Below are positions 36,469 through 44,375 of a stretch of DNA of 64,000 nt, piece by piece. The position numbers were made by a program, and so were the translations under genes. Under the pieces are notes generated by a model. That model saw only the letters and a program-made list of their open reading frames with translations. It had not been told where the DNA came from and did no database searches. Source of the stretch: a virus. The stretch spans positions 1 to 64,000 of IMG/VR virus record IMGVR_UViG_3300021356_000016, one strand, 5' to 3'. The first letter of the stretch is position 1, and each line of letters begins with the position of its first letter.

Positions 36469-37422
36469 TTACCTATTGTAATCCTGGATTTCTTTCTTTG
36501 TTATGATAGCAATTTCTTGGAATGTAGCATTTATCGTAACGGAAACAGGAGCTTTTCCTGTGCTTCCACCAGTATCATCACCTTCAGATATTTCATGGTA
36601 CATTGCACGACCTTCACCATGATAGTTTACTTCAAATGAAGTGCAAACAGATGGTGCGATGTTGTATAGGTATTCATCGTAATGAAAGTCAATGTCAAAC
36701 TGTTCAGGGTATTGAAAGAAGGTACTGTTTGTTCCTTCCATACCAGGAGCAGAATGAAACTTGAATGTCTTGATTATATCTTTTAAAAGTGTAGATTCTT
36801 TAGCACTTTTTGGTATTAGCTTCCAACTAAACTGATGTGTTCTCATTTCAGGTGCAGTGTAAAGCGTTGCCATGAATGGATTGATCGCAACACCTTGCCC
36901 AGCAATAGCACCTTTTACAAATTGACCTCCGATAGTTCCACCAATGCCTCCTGTTATTGCACCAATAGTTCCACCTAATCCACCTCCTGCTGCAGCCCCA
37001 AGGGCAGTACCTGCTTCAGATAATGCTTGTGCTCCATAATATCCAGTTCCTCCTTTAAATCCATCCTTGATTGTCTGTGCTGCTCCGCTGACGTTTTTAA
37101 CAAAGGATGAAAAATCCGTACTTTTATCAATTACTCCTATTATATCATTACCAGCACTTGCCCCTGCTACACCAGCCAATCCAATCGCTTCATTGGAATA
37201 CTGTTGAGAATATTGTGTGCCAAGATTGTCTGGTAAAGGCAGGAATATACGTGCAATATCGTTTGCAGTTTCAAAATCAGCTTTCTTACGAAGCTCTGGC
37301 TTGTTTACTCTAAAAACCATCCAATGATCTATCTGATTTAAGTTATCAGGAAAGACAAGATTGTTAGTTCCTGATGTTCCAGATAAACTATTTGTTAGAT
37401 CGTTAAATCCTGCAGTAGGCAT
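36469..37422 (-). CDS. gp48: tail tube initiator gp48-like
   Basis: This 317-residue protein resembles gp48/gp54, the tube-like proteins that start tube growth on the baseplate. Key blocks are QIDHWMVFRVNKPELRKKAD, PEMRTHQFSWKLIPKSAKES, a LLKDIIKTFKFHSAPGME helix, and FEVNYHGEGRAMYHEI near the end. The middle (residues about 95-185) has a Gly-rich hydrophobic stretch (GGGLGGTIGAITGGIGGTIG). AGGA precedes the ATG. A perfect late box is 26 bases upstream. Confidence 0.85.
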   Translation of the reverse strand: MPTAGFNDLTNSLSGTSGTNNLVFPDNLNQIDHWMVFRVNKPELRKKADFETANDIARIFLPLPDNLGTQYSQQYSNEAIGLAGVAGASAGNDIIGVIDKSTDFSSFVKNVSGAAQTIKDGFKGGTGYYGAQALSEAGTALGAAAGGGLGGTIGAITGGIGGTIGGQFVKGAIAGQGVAINPFMATLYTAPEMRTHQFSWKLIPKSAKESTLLKDIIKTFKFHSAPGMEGTNSTFFQYPEQFDIDFHYDEYLYNIAPSVCTSFEVNYHGEGRAMYHEISEGDDTGGSTGKAPVSVTINATFQEIAIITKKEIQDYNR

Positions 37423-37427
37423 AAATA
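37420..37427 (+). promoter_or_regulatory. T4-type late promoter-like box for gp4 unit
   Basis: The plus strand reads CATAAATA, one mismatch from TATAAATA, 33 bases before the gp4 start. It would form a divergent pair with the minus-strand box at 37448-37455. Confidence 0.5.
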
Positions 37428-37447
37428 AATCCTATTAGTTTTTTCTA

Positions 37448-37455
37448 TATTTATA
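37448..37455 (-). promoter_or_regulatory. T4-type late promoter box for gp48-gp53-hub unit
   Basis: The minus-strand TATAAATA lies 26 bases upstream of the gp48 ATG, in the short divergent gap with gp4. Confidence 0.8.
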
Positions 37456-37459
37456 AAGC

Positions 37460-37906
37460 ATGGCGACATATAGACAAGGCAAATTCAGGATAAAAAATAG
37501 AAGTAAGTACAAAGGAAATCCAAACGATATTGTATACCGTTCTGGGTGGGAACTTAAGTTTATGAAGTTCTGTGACACAAAGGATCATGTATTGAAGTGG
37601 TCATCAGAAGAAGTTGTTGTTCCCTACAAAAGTCCTATTGATGGAAGGTGGCATCGATACTTTACAGACTTCTACTTAAAGGTCCGCACAAAAACTGGTG
37701 CTATTGAAGAATGGATTGTTGAGATCAAACCAAAGAAACAAACACAACCTCCAAAAAAACAAAAACGTCAAACAAAAAGATACATCAATGAAGTTATGCG
37801 ATGGGGAATCAATGAAGCAAAATGGAAAGCAGCTGAAAGATTCTGTGGTGATAACGGAATGAAGTTTGTCATACTGACAGAAAAAGAACTAAACATCAAT
37901 CCTTGA
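37460..37906 (+). CDS. gp4: head completion protein gp4
   Basis: This 148-residue protein aligns with T4 gp4 (150 residues), which acts in head completion and has a TnsA-like nuclease fold. Matching blocks are ATYRQGKFRIKNRSKYKGNP near the start, a SSEEVVVPYKSPIDGRWHRY core, FTDFYLKV, then EEWIVEIKPKKQTQPPK. Candidate nuclease residues are Glu31, Asp70, Glu88 and Lys90 (D..ExK pattern). It opens the plus-strand morphogenesis block. No strong ribosome site is visible before the ATG. Confidence 0.92.
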   Translation: MATYRQGKFRIKNRSKYKGNPNDIVYRSGWELKFMKFCDTKDHVLKWSSEEVVVPYKSPIDGRWHRYFTDFYLKVRTKTGAIEEWIVEIKPKKQTQPPKKQKRQTKRYINEVMRWGINEAKWKAAERFCGDNGMKFVILTEKELNINP

Positions 37907-37914
37907 TATAAATA
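37907..37914 (+). promoter_or_regulatory. late promoter box abutting a start codon
   Basis: TATAAATA on the plus strand overlaps the gp4 stop region and ends five bases before the next ATG (37919). If it is used as in T4, transcription would begin at about the ATG, giving a leaderless message, or would mainly serve the following genes. Confidence 0.4.
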
Positions 37915-37918
37915 GATC

Positions 37919-38503
37919 ATGGCGATTCAAACATTCGAAAAAATACTTGCGGCAGCAAGGCAAGCAAATAGAAATCCAGGCCCACAGAGTGCGGACTGGT
38001 TTCGTGATATGGCGAGAAAAACAAGAACAGAACCAGATGTATTAATGCGAAATGCAGATGCAAGAAGATTGACGTATCGACCTGAAGTTGGAAGAATGTA
38101 TGCTTTCTTTTATGACCCAAAGTATAAGAAAACACTTCCATATTACGACACATTTCCATTGATATTTCCGATTGATACTGTACCTGGTGGTTTTATGGGT
38201 CTCAACTTTCATTACTTGCCTTACATGCTTCGTGCAAGACTAATGGACGCGTTGTATGATTTGCGAACAAATGATGCGATCGATGAAAACACGCAGTTGA
38301 GAATGTCATACTCCTTGTTAAAAGGTTCAAGCAGATTTGATTTGTTTAAACCTGCATTAAAAAGATACTTAAACTCCCATGTGAAATCTAGATTTGTTGA
38401 GATATTTGCAAACGAATGGGACATAGCATTAATGTTACCAATAGCAAGATTCGAAAAAGCCAATCAACAAACCGTTTGGAGGGATAGTAGAAATGCCGTT
38501 TAG
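37919..38503 (+). CDS. conserved T4-like virion protein of uncertain role
   Basis: This 194-residue protein is of a type common in T4-related phages. It has an RPEVGRMYAFFYDPKYKKTL segment, then PYYDTFPLIFPID and GFMGLNFHYLPYMLRARLMD. Its C-terminal part is basic and helical. Homologues lie near head-completion or baseplate genes, but I cannot assign a T4 gene number with confidence; a DNA end protector (gp2-like) or structural role are options. No ribosome site precedes the ATG; a late box abuts it. Confidence 0.7.
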   Translation: MAIQTFEKILAAARQANRNPGPQSADWFRDMARKTRTEPDVLMRNADARRLTYRPEVGRMYAFFYDPKYKKTLPYYDTFPLIFPIDTVPGGFMGLNFHYLPYMLRARLMDALYDLRTNDAIDENTQLRMSYSLLKGSSRFDLFKPALKRYLNSHVKSRFVEIFANEWDIALMLPIARFEKANQQTVWRDSRNAV

Positions 38504-39116
38504 CATAAACGATTTTCAAGGTCAAGTTGGAGGCAATGGTGGGTTTTCACTAGGCTATGAGTTTGAAGTCGTGATACCAAATATAGTTGGTTTAGATACA
38601 CAAACGAATCTTGGAACCAGTATTGCAGAAAACATGCGATTTAGAATCGATTCGTTTACTGTTCCTCCTCGTGCAATACAAGAAATTGATTACTTTACTT
38701 ATGGTCCGCCAAGTAAAATTGGTGCGTTTGCAAACTATGTGCAGGCAGATATGAACATCATTTGCAGCCGAGATTTAAAGGAACGTTTTTTCTTTATGAA
38801 ATGGCAAGATTTGATTACCGGAAACCATCGTTTAAACAGCGGTGACTTCGATGAATCAAGAAAGTCATTTGACATTGGTTATTACAACGACTACAGATCA
38901 CAGAACATAAAGATCAATAAATATTCTGGCTTAGGAGATGATGGAAAAAATGCTTCTCCTATTTACACATGCACATTGATTGATGCGTTTCCAAGTCTTG
39001 TTGGTGGTTTACAAATGAGCTGGGACAATACTGAAATCTTAAAACTACCTGTATCGATTACATATAGATATTTTGTAGAGGAGTCTGCATCTGCGGAATT
39101 AGAAACAAGAGGATGA
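38493..39116 (+). CDS. tail-tube-fold protein, gp54/gp19-like
   Basis: This 207-residue protein has the tail-tube pattern: RFRIDSFTVPPRAIQEIDYF early, an ERFFFMKWQDLITGNHRLNS helix, and the closing IDAFPSLVGGLQMSWDNTEI, which parallels LWPTNVGELQLDWD in T4 gp19. Strands VSITYRYFV end the fold. It is longer than gp19 (163) and shorter than gp54 (320). Its position beside the gp26/51-like and tape-measure genes favours a gp54-like tube initiator. GGAGGG lies ten bases upstream, inside the previous gene. Confidence 0.75.
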   Translation: MPFSINDFQGQVGGNGGFSLGYEFEVVIPNIVGLDTQTNLGTSIAENMRFRIDSFTVPPRAIQEIDYFTYGPPSKIGAFANYVQADMNIICSRDLKERFFFMKWQDLITGNHRLNSGDFDESRKSFDIGYYNDYRSQNIKINKYSGLGDDGKNASPIYTCTLIDAFPSLVGGLQMSWDNTEILKLPVSITYRYFVEESASAELETRG

Positions 39117-39123
39117 AAATATT

Positions 39124-39840
39124 ATGGCTTTACCCAGTCTAGTAGCACCTGAATATGAAACGATTATACCATCGACGAAACAACCAATAAGATATAGACC
39201 TTTTTTGGTCAAGGAAGAAAAGATTCTATACTTAGCAATGGAATCTGGAGAAGAAAAAGAAATATTGCGTGCGTTAATGAACTTGCTTGATTCATGCATA
39301 TTAGATGATGTTGATACGAATGTGTTGACAACGTATGATTTGGAATACTTGTTCTTAAACATACGTGCTAAATCTGTAAACGATGTGATTGCATTAAATG
39401 CTAGACACAAAGATGATACTGATTGTGGGCACGTAACAAAGATTGAAGTTAAGATAGATGATATCAATATCGTTAACGATGAGGAACACATTTACAACTT
39501 GGTACTAGACGAAAAGACTGGATTAGGATTGGAGTTAAAAGATCCTGCAGCACTTGATCTAGGAGAAATCGCAGAAACAAAAGATGAGTTTGATGCTGTG
39601 TTTGGAATGGTATACAAATGTGTTAAACTAGTTTTTGATGAGAATAATGTTTATGATAGTTTTACAGAAAAGGAACTGAGGGAAAGCATTTTAGACAACT
39701 TGAACCAAGAACAGTTTGAAAAGCTAATGAAGTTTTTCAATACGTTGCCAAAGTTAAAGCATGAAGTTACATACACCTGTCCTAAATGCGAAAAGGAAGA
39801 AACCATTGTTATAGAAGGATTACAAAGTTTTTTTACATAG
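39124..39840 (+). CDS. gp26: gp26/gp51-like baseplate hub assembly protein (zero-frame product)
   Basis: This 238-residue protein belongs to the T4 gp26/gp51 baseplate family. It has an IRYRPFLVKEEKILYLAMES start block, then RALMNLLDSCILDDVDTNVL and DLEYLFLNIRAKSVNDVI, followed near the C-terminus by a CPKC pair (about residues 221-224). T4 gp26 (208) and gp51 (249) are needed for hub assembly. It lies directly upstream of the tape-measure gene, the usual place of tail-assembly chaperones. Its last codons AGT TTT TTT ACA TAG contain a T7 run, and the -1 frame continues openly for 59 codons after it. Confidence 0.85.
   Translation: MALPSLVAPEYETIIPSTKQPIRYRPFLVKEEKILYLAMESGEEKEILRALMNLLDSCILDDVDTNVLTTYDLEYLFLNIRAKSVNDVIALNARHKDDTDCGHVTKIEVKIDDINIVNDEEHIYNLVLDEKTGLGLELKDPAALDLGEIAETKDEFDAVFGMVYKCVKLVFDENNVYDSFTEKELRESILDNLNQEQFEKLMKFFNTLPKLKHEVTYTCPKCEKEETIVIEGLQSFFT
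39828..39834 (+). promoter_or_regulatory. putative -1 ribosomal frameshift site (T7 run)
   Basis: The zero-frame codons around the run are agT TTT TTT aca TAG, fitting the X XXY YYZ slippery form with all T. Slippage by -1 enters a frame that is open to 40013, where its stop overlaps the tape-measure ATG. The zero-frame stop is only one codon past the run. Confidence 0.6.
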
Positions 39841-40013
39841 GGCTGTCTCATGATTCGTTGATAAACATTTATCATACGAATTTTAGTTTGATGCAACATC
39901 ACGGGTACAGCCTAACAGAAATAGAAAACATGTTTCCGTTTGAAAAACATATTTACTTGCAAATGTTACTTGCATTTTTAGAAGAAGAACAAGAACGGAT
40001 GAAACAACAATAA
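39834..40013 (+). CDS. frameshifted C-terminal extension of the gp26/51-like protein
   Basis: This 59-codon open segment lies in the -1 frame relative to the gene before it. It encodes YIGLSHDSLINIYHTNF, then LMQHHGYSLTEIENMFPFEK and an LEEEQERMKQQ end. Such 'HHxYSLTEIExMxPxE' sequence is typical of chaperone ends placed before tape-measure genes. Independent starts are poor: ATG 39786 lies inside the zero-frame gene, and ATG 39891 has no ribosome site. A fusion of 296 residues (237 + 59) is the better reading. The stop overlaps the tape-measure start (TAATG). The alternative is a separately translated 40-residue peptide. Confidence 0.6.
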   Translation, partial: YIGLSHDSLINIYHTNFSLMQHHGYSLTEIENMFPFEKHIYLQMLLAFLEEEQERMKQQ

Positions 40014-41941
40014 TGGCTTTACCAGTATTACAAAACTCAGGTGGTCCTCTAGCTTTTGCTGGTGGTGGAATGTTGCCTGACAATCAGGCTGAGCAAATGG
40101 CATGGCGTGATGGAATGGCTGCAGCTACACAAGCGATATACAACACATTAACCGACATACTTGATGTACAAAAAGACATCCTAGCTGTACTTCGAGGCAA
40201 TGATCTGCAAGCCGACATGGCAGCAGAAGCAGGCACCGTTAAAGATACATCTCTTGATACCAAACAAAAAACCACGATGTTTGAAGACCTGAAAAACATT
40301 CAAACACAAGCAGGAGATTTTTTAAGTAAATTTATCGTTGCGCTTGGCGCCGCAACTTTGTTATGGGCAAATGATCTTGAAAAATATGTAGCAACAGTCT
40401 TACTTCCTTCTACTATAGAAAAGTTTAAGTCACTTGCTAGTTTTATAACAAAAATAGTATCCGGTATAAAGAAAGGGTTTGAACCTATAGTAAGTGCTTT
40501 CACCAACTTAGTGAAACCGTTAAAAGACTTTTTGTCTGGTAATCTACAATCACTTGGTGGCTTAGTCAAAGCATTTGTAATGAAGTTTGAAAACGTGCAA
40601 AAGGCATTTGTGGTTCTAAATGAAGGATCTACAAAGCTTTCAAGTGTTGTTAGTAAAATCAGTGGAGTGCTTGGAACGATTGGTGGTTTCTTTTCAAATA
40701 TCTTTACTGTCTTTAAAAGTTTTGTTAGCACATCAAAAACTGTAGGAGCAATCGTTAGCTCTATCAGTAAGCTCATTGCGCCGGTGAGAACATTCCTATC
40801 TAGTTTAGGACCAATCATAACCAAAATATTATGGCCGATCCAAGCAATCATGAGCGTGTTTGATTTTATGAAAGGATATGCTCAAGCTGAAGGCAATGTT
40901 GTAGAAAAGTTTATTGGTGGCATCACTGAAGTTTTTACTGGTCTTTTTGTAAAACCTCTTGACCTACTTAAAGATTTGCTTTCTTGGACCTCAGAAAAGT
41001 TAGGGTTCACTGGTTTTTCGGAATGGTTGGATTCGTTTTCACTTGAGGATGAGTTTAAATCCATCGTAAAATCAACAGTCGATTTCTTTAAAGGCATACC
41101 TAATATGCTTTTTAAACTTTTTGATGGTGATGAAGACGAACCAGAACCAGCGCAAACACAACGAACTTACATAGGTGCGGGCGGCAATATTCCTGGTGTG
41201 TATAATATGTACGAAGCAGAAAGAGAAAAGAAAGCTGCAGCTGAGGCGGTAACACGAACTAAAAGTAGAGCAGAAATACGTGCTGCGCGTCGTGCTCGTC
41301 TTGATGGCAACGTTTTGGAACGTGGTTCAAGAGCAACTGGCACTGGAGGTTCAGGAGCAATTGCTGGTAGAGTTGCAGCAGCTCAAACATCATCGGTTTC
41401 GAGTGCTGTTGCTGGTGCAACAGCCGCATCAACAAGTGCAAAGTATCCACCGAATACAGTAAGAGGAATCGTGCATCAAGTAATGCCTGAAGCAACTGAA
41501 ACAGAAAAGCAAGTTCGTACAGTTATGATTGCTGAGGAGTTAGGATTTGATACCGATAAGCCTTTAAGTAAAGACCATATGATTCTTGCCGAAGGTGCAG
41601 CATATAAACTTTCCGGTAAGCCAAAACCAACTGGCATTAAGAGTTCAATGGCTGTAGCTGCAGAACAATTATCTAAAGAACAAAACGCAACCAAAAATCA
41701 GTTACAACCAAATGTAACTGTTCCTAGCACTGTTACCTCAGGTATGTCGGCTCAAGCAAAGCAAGCAGAAAGAGCTAAGTCTCAGGTAAATGTTGCACCT
41801 TCTATTGTGAATGCACCAACTACTGTAACAAACAATACTGTAGCTTCTGGTGGAGGTGGATTGAGTGGTATATTCTCTAGGTCTTCATCCAATCCTTCTG
41901 AAAGACGAGCACCTACAGTAACAATAGGAATCAGAGGATAA
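40013..41941 (+). CDS. gp29: tail tape-measure protein, gp29-like
   Basis: This 642-residue protein lies in the place of T4 gp29 (590 residues), which sets tail length. It starts ALPVLQNSGGPLAFAGGG. An early helical part (AIYNTLTDILDVQKDILAVL) leads to a hydrophobic middle (residues about 90-300) rich in Phe, Val and Leu with repeated helices such as SFVSTSKTVGAIVSSISKLI and LGPIITKILWPIQAIMSVFD. This is typical of tape measures that insert into membranes. The C-terminal third is Ala/Ser/Thr-rich and low-complexity. The start is coupled to the frameshift extension stop. A terminator hairpin follows within six bases, read by the opposite strand. Confidence 0.82.
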   Translation: MALPVLQNSGGPLAFAGGGMLPDNQAEQMAWRDGMAAATQAIYNTLTDILDVQKDILAVLRGNDLQADMAAEAGTVKDTSLDTKQKTTMFEDLKNIQTQAGDFLSKFIVALGAATLLWANDLEKYVATVLLPSTIEKFKSLASFITKIVSGIKKGFEPIVSAFTNLVKPLKDFLSGNLQSLGGLVKAFVMKFENVQKAFVVLNEGSTKLSSVVSKISGVLGTIGGFFSNIFTVFKSFVSTSKTVGAIVSSISKLIAPVRTFLSSLGPIITKILWPIQAIMSVFDFMKGYAQAEGNVVEKFIGGITEVFTGLFVKPLDLLKDLLSWTSEKLGFTGFSEWLDSFSLEDEFKSIVKSTVDFFKGIPNMLFKLFDGDEDEPEPAQTQRTYIGAGGNIPGVYNMYEAEREKKAAAEAVTRTKSRAEIRAARRARLDGNVLERGSRATGTGGSGAIAGRVAAAQTSSVSSAVAGATAASTSAKYPPNTVRGIVHQVMPEATETEKQVRTVMIAEELGFDTDKPLSKDHMILAEGAAYKLSGKPKPTGIKSSMAVAAEQLSKEQNATKNQLQPNVTVPSTVTSGMSAQAKQAERAKSQVNVAPSIVNAPTTVTNNTVASGGGGLSGIFSRSSSNPSERRAPTVTIGIRG

Positions 41942-41966
41942 AAAAAGGGGGAGCCGAAGCTCCCCC
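41941..41966 (-). terminator. strong intrinsic terminator of the gp32 unit
   Basis: On the minus strand GGGGGAGC-TTCG-GCTCCCCC (41966-41947) is a perfect 8-bp stem with a TTCG tetraloop, followed by six T (41946-41941). It lies ten bases after the gp32 stop. On the plus strand no T-run follows, so it serves mainly the minus strand, between convergent genes. Confidence 0.92.
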
Positions 41967-41975
41967 GAGAAGAAG

Positions 41976-42848
41976 TTAGTCTTCTTCAGCTAAGGATTTA
42001 AAGAAACTCATATCGTCATCATCGTCATCAGCAGTTGCTAGAGCAGGCTGTTTTGCAGGCACATCCCATTCATCTTCAACTGAAGATGCAGCAGCTGTTT
42101 CTTTATGTTCAACAACGTTGAGTGCAAGAACACGATTGAGTTTAGTCTTCAGTTCATCATATGATTTGAAGTTTTTAGGATCAAGGAAATCATTCAGTGA
42201 ATACTGCGACTTCCAAATCTTTTCCATTTCTTCATCATCTCCTAACGACGAAGTAGATTCAAACTCAGACTTATCGTAGTTTGGATAACCTTCAAACTTT
42301 CTGATCTTCAACCGGAAGTTTGCACCTTCCCAAAAATCAAATGGGTTAACCGGAGCTTCATCATCAAACTCAGGATGCATTTGATCGTTGATCTTATCAA
42401 AGATTTTCTTACCGTACTTGTAAAGATAAACATTGCCTTCACGTTCTGGTCGTGCTGGATCTTTGACTACGTAAATGTTTGAGATGTAGTTAAGGCGGCG
42501 CTTTTGATCACGTGCTTGTTGTTTGCCAGCATCGGTGCCGTTGTTCCAAAGCTGTGAGTTCAAATCACCGCAAGGATCCTTTTCACCAATGGTAGTTAGA
42601 CTGTTTTCAATGTACCAACCACCCGGACCTTGGAATCCATGGCTAAACAATCTCACATATGGTAGATCTTCGCCTGCTGATGGAGGAAGAAACCGAATGA
42701 TAGCTGAGCCATTCCCGGCTTTGTCTACTTCTGGTTTCCAAAAACGGTCGTCCTGCGCACGGTTTGTGTTTTGTACTTTGTTTGTCTCGGAGACAATCTT
42801 GTCGTACATCGACTTGCTGGATTTTTTTAACTCTGAAAATGTGGTCAT
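41976..42848 (-). CDS. gp32: single-stranded DNA-binding protein gp32
   Basis: This 290-residue protein is the T4-type ssDNA-binding protein that coats replication and recombination intermediates. It has the basic N-terminal LKKSSKSMYDKIV segment (LAST-like), a core with AIIRFLPP, LFSHGFQGPGGWYIENSLTT and ARDQKRRLNYISNIYVVKDP, and an acidic DDDDDDMSFFKSLAEED tail that recruits partners. Only one Cys (Cys93) is present in the segment that holds the zinc ligands in T4, so the zinc site is absent. GAGGTAAT precedes the ATG, and a sigma70-like promoter lies upstream. A strong terminator follows. Confidence 0.95.
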   Translation of the reverse strand: MTTFSELKKSSKSMYDKIVSETNKVQNTNRAQDDRFWKPEVDKAGNGSAIIRFLPPSAGEDLPYVRLFSHGFQGPGGWYIENSLTTIGEKDPCGDLNSQLWNNGTDAGKQQARDQKRRLNYISNIYVVKDPARPEREGNVYLYKYGKKIFDKINDQMHPEFDDEAPVNPFDFWEGANFRLKIRKFEGYPNYDKSEFESTSSLGDDEEMEKIWKSQYSLNDFLDPKNFKSYDELKTKLNRVLALNVVEHKETAAASSVEDEWDVPAKQPALATADDDDDDMSFFKSLAEED

Positions 42849-42911
42849 ATGTATTACCTCGTATTTTTCTGTATGTTGTATTGTCCACGTTATTCATTAT
42901 GTAACTAGTAT

Positions 42912-42941
42912 ATGGTATCATGTGATAGACCGTATTGTCAA
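42912..42941 (-). promoter_or_regulatory. sigma70-like promoter for gp32
   Basis: On the minus strand TTGACA (42941-42936) is followed after 18 bases by TACCAT (42917-42912). It overlaps the end of gp59 and lies about 64 bases before the gp32 start. The -35 is a perfect consensus; the -10 is 4/6. Confidence 0.55.
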
Positions 42942-43520
42942 CAGTCTTCGTTTAACTAGCTCCCTATATTTTTTCTTATCAATAGAGAAAAAGCCAACTG
43001 ATTTTTCTATCTTCTTCATCACCTCCTCTGCAACTGGATCTTTTAGTTTTAAGTGCCAATGCTCTAAGTATAAACCTAGAACCTGTAGTATGACAAGTGT
43101 GTTTAGTGAGATTTGTTTTCCTAAATACCACTTCAATAAAGGTGGGTGCTGACCGCACTTTACTCGAATCACATCATCGACTGTAAGGTCATCATCATGC
43201 ATACAATCTTGTATAAATGAAAGATCATTCTGAAATTGATAAGTCATTCCTTCATTTTCTATCTTCCACTGTTTGTATGTTTGTTCACTCATATTACCCA
43301 CCCAAACATTCGTGTCTTCTAAAAAATTAGATAGGAAAAAATCTTTGACCTTTGGACCAAACTTCTTTTCTATCTTTTGGAATATGTATTTATCTTTTCG
43401 CCTTTCAAATGCGGCAGCGCTTACCTTTACCTTTCCGTTATATGTATGGAAATTGTAGTCACTATTGAAGTGTTTTTTTAACGCAAGATACGTCTTATAT
43501 GCTTCGTAACCAGAGGACAT
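42918..43520 (-). CDS. gp59: helicase loader gp59
   Basis: This protein of 200 residues matches T4 gp59 (217 residues), which loads the gp41 helicase onto gp32-coated DNA. Shared features are the early YKTYLALKKHFNSDYNFHTY, then KVSAAAFERRKDKYIFQKIE (T4 has RVSDAAYQKRRDKYFFQKL), FFLSNFLEDTNVWVGNMSE, and a helical C-terminus with LLKWYLGKQISLNTLVILQ. ATG 43520 directly follows the gp33 stop; a TTG at 43541 with AGGAG ten bases upstream is an alternative. It forms a unit with gp33 before and gp32 after. Confidence 0.9.
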   Translation of the reverse strand: MSSGYEAYKTYLALKKHFNSDYNFHTYNGKVKVSAAAFERRKDKYIFQKIEKKFGPKVKDFFLSNFLEDTNVWVGNMSEQTYKQWKIENEGMTYQFQNDLSFIQDCMHDDDLTVDDVIRVKCGQHPPLLKWYLGKQISLNTLVILQVLGLYLEHWHLKLKDPVAEEVMKKIEKSVGFFSIDKKKYRELVKRRLLTIRSIT

Positions 43521-43521
43521 A

Positions 43522-43746
43522 TTAGATCGGTAGTGTAGCAAACTTAGTATTCTCCTTCAACAAGTTAGACTGATTTGCTTCTAACTCTATCATTATACGA
43601 ATTTTCTCATTTAAAAGTGATGCAGCAGACTCTATTTCTATGTTGTTTTTCTCACAGTAATAGCATATTGCATCTATATAGTCTATTTTCTTTTCATTAA
43701 CTAATCTTTCTATTACTAATGAGAAAGAAGTTTTGTTGAACAACAT
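43522..43746 (-). CDS. gp33: late transcription coactivator gp33
   Basis: This 74-residue protein fits gp33, which bridges RNA polymerase and the sliding clamp at late promoters. It has FSLVIERLVNEKKIDYIDAI, then CYYCEKNNIEIESAASLLNE and a KFATLPI end. This pattern is known from gp33 of marine T4-like phages (T4 gp33 itself is 112 residues). Three ATG codons occur in a row at the start; 43746 is best because GGAG lies six bases before it. It precedes gp59 and gp32. Its presence fits the TATAAATA late boxes in the structural region. Confidence 0.85.
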   Translation of the reverse strand: MLFNKTSFSLVIERLVNEKKIDYIDAICYYCEKNNIEIESAASLLNEKIRIMIELEANQSNLLKENTKFATLPI

Positions 43747-43748
43747 CA

Positions 43749-44153
43749 TCATCTCCTATAAAAAATATGATTTCCAATCGTAACGGTTTTCTTCAATTTA
43801 CTGGCCCAGTAAGGATTGCTCCTTGTTGTATGGAAATAGATTGAACCATACGTAGGATCCTTATACTTACCTCTCAGTATTTTTGAACTCAATTTTTTAA
43901 TGCGCTTATACAGTTTTTTATCTTTTGGAACATCTGATATTTTATCATGTGTCCAAGAAAACTGTTTGTGTTGATAGACTACTTCGCAAATTGAGTTAGG
44001 ATATTTTTTTGATCTAACACGACTCAACGTAACGTGCCCAACTGCAATTTGTCCTTGTTTTGATTCACCTCTTGCCTCATGGTATATGTTTAGTGTCAAA
44101 CAATCTAGAGGCGTAGCAGCTAAGGCAGCTGCTACTATCATTTCTTTAGACAT
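43749..44153 (-). CDS. SleB-type cell wall hydrolase (endolysin)
   Basis: This 134-residue protein is a Hydrolase_2/SleB family peptidoglycan hydrolase. It has the LNIYHEARGESKQGQIAVGH block with the family's HEARGE motif (His25-Glu30), then RVRSKKYPNSICEVVYQHKQ, a FSWTHD motif, and GSIYFHTTRSNPYWASKLKK near the end. A short hydrophobic N-terminus (MIVAAALAATPLD) could be a weak export or signal-arrest segment. Since gp5 lacks a lysozyme domain, this is the likely lysis enzyme. No holin was recognised beside it. Confidence 0.88.
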   Translation of the reverse strand: MSKEMIVAAALAATPLDCLTLNIYHEARGESKQGQIAVGHVTLSRVRSKKYPNSICEVVYQHKQFSWTHDKISDVPKDKKLYKRIKKLSSKILRGKYKDPTYGSIYFHTTRSNPYWASKLKKTVTIGNHIFYRR

Positions 44154-44155
44154 AG

Positions 44156-44374
44156 TTACTTCTTGTTTATAAAACCTTGTAGTTTTTCTGCCTGTTTTAT
44201 GATCTCTTCCGGTGTAATCATTTTTGGCAAATATTTTTCCGCTTCTTTATAGAGCTCTTTATTTGCCTCAAATGCTTTCCATGCTAAGTCCAGATTCATC
44301 TGATATTGCCTGTCAAGATTATCCTTTGCCATCTGGAGTAGATAAAGCCTTACTTCATATGGTGATTTGCTCAT
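44156..44374 (-). CDS. conserved small T4-like phage protein, unknown
   Basis: This 72-residue protein begins MSKSPYEVRLYLLQMAKDNL and has a KMITPEEIIKQAEKLQGFIN helix at the C-terminus. This layout is conserved in T4-like marine phages, but the function is unknown. ATG 44374 is chosen because GGAGGAA lies upstream; the longer reading begins within the previous gene. It sits between a small gene and the endolysin. Confidence 0.75.
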   Translation of the reverse strand: MSKSPYEVRLYLLQMAKDNLDRQYQMNLDLAWKAFEANKELYKEAEKYLPKMITPEEIIKQAEKLQGFINKK

Positions 44375-44375
44375 C

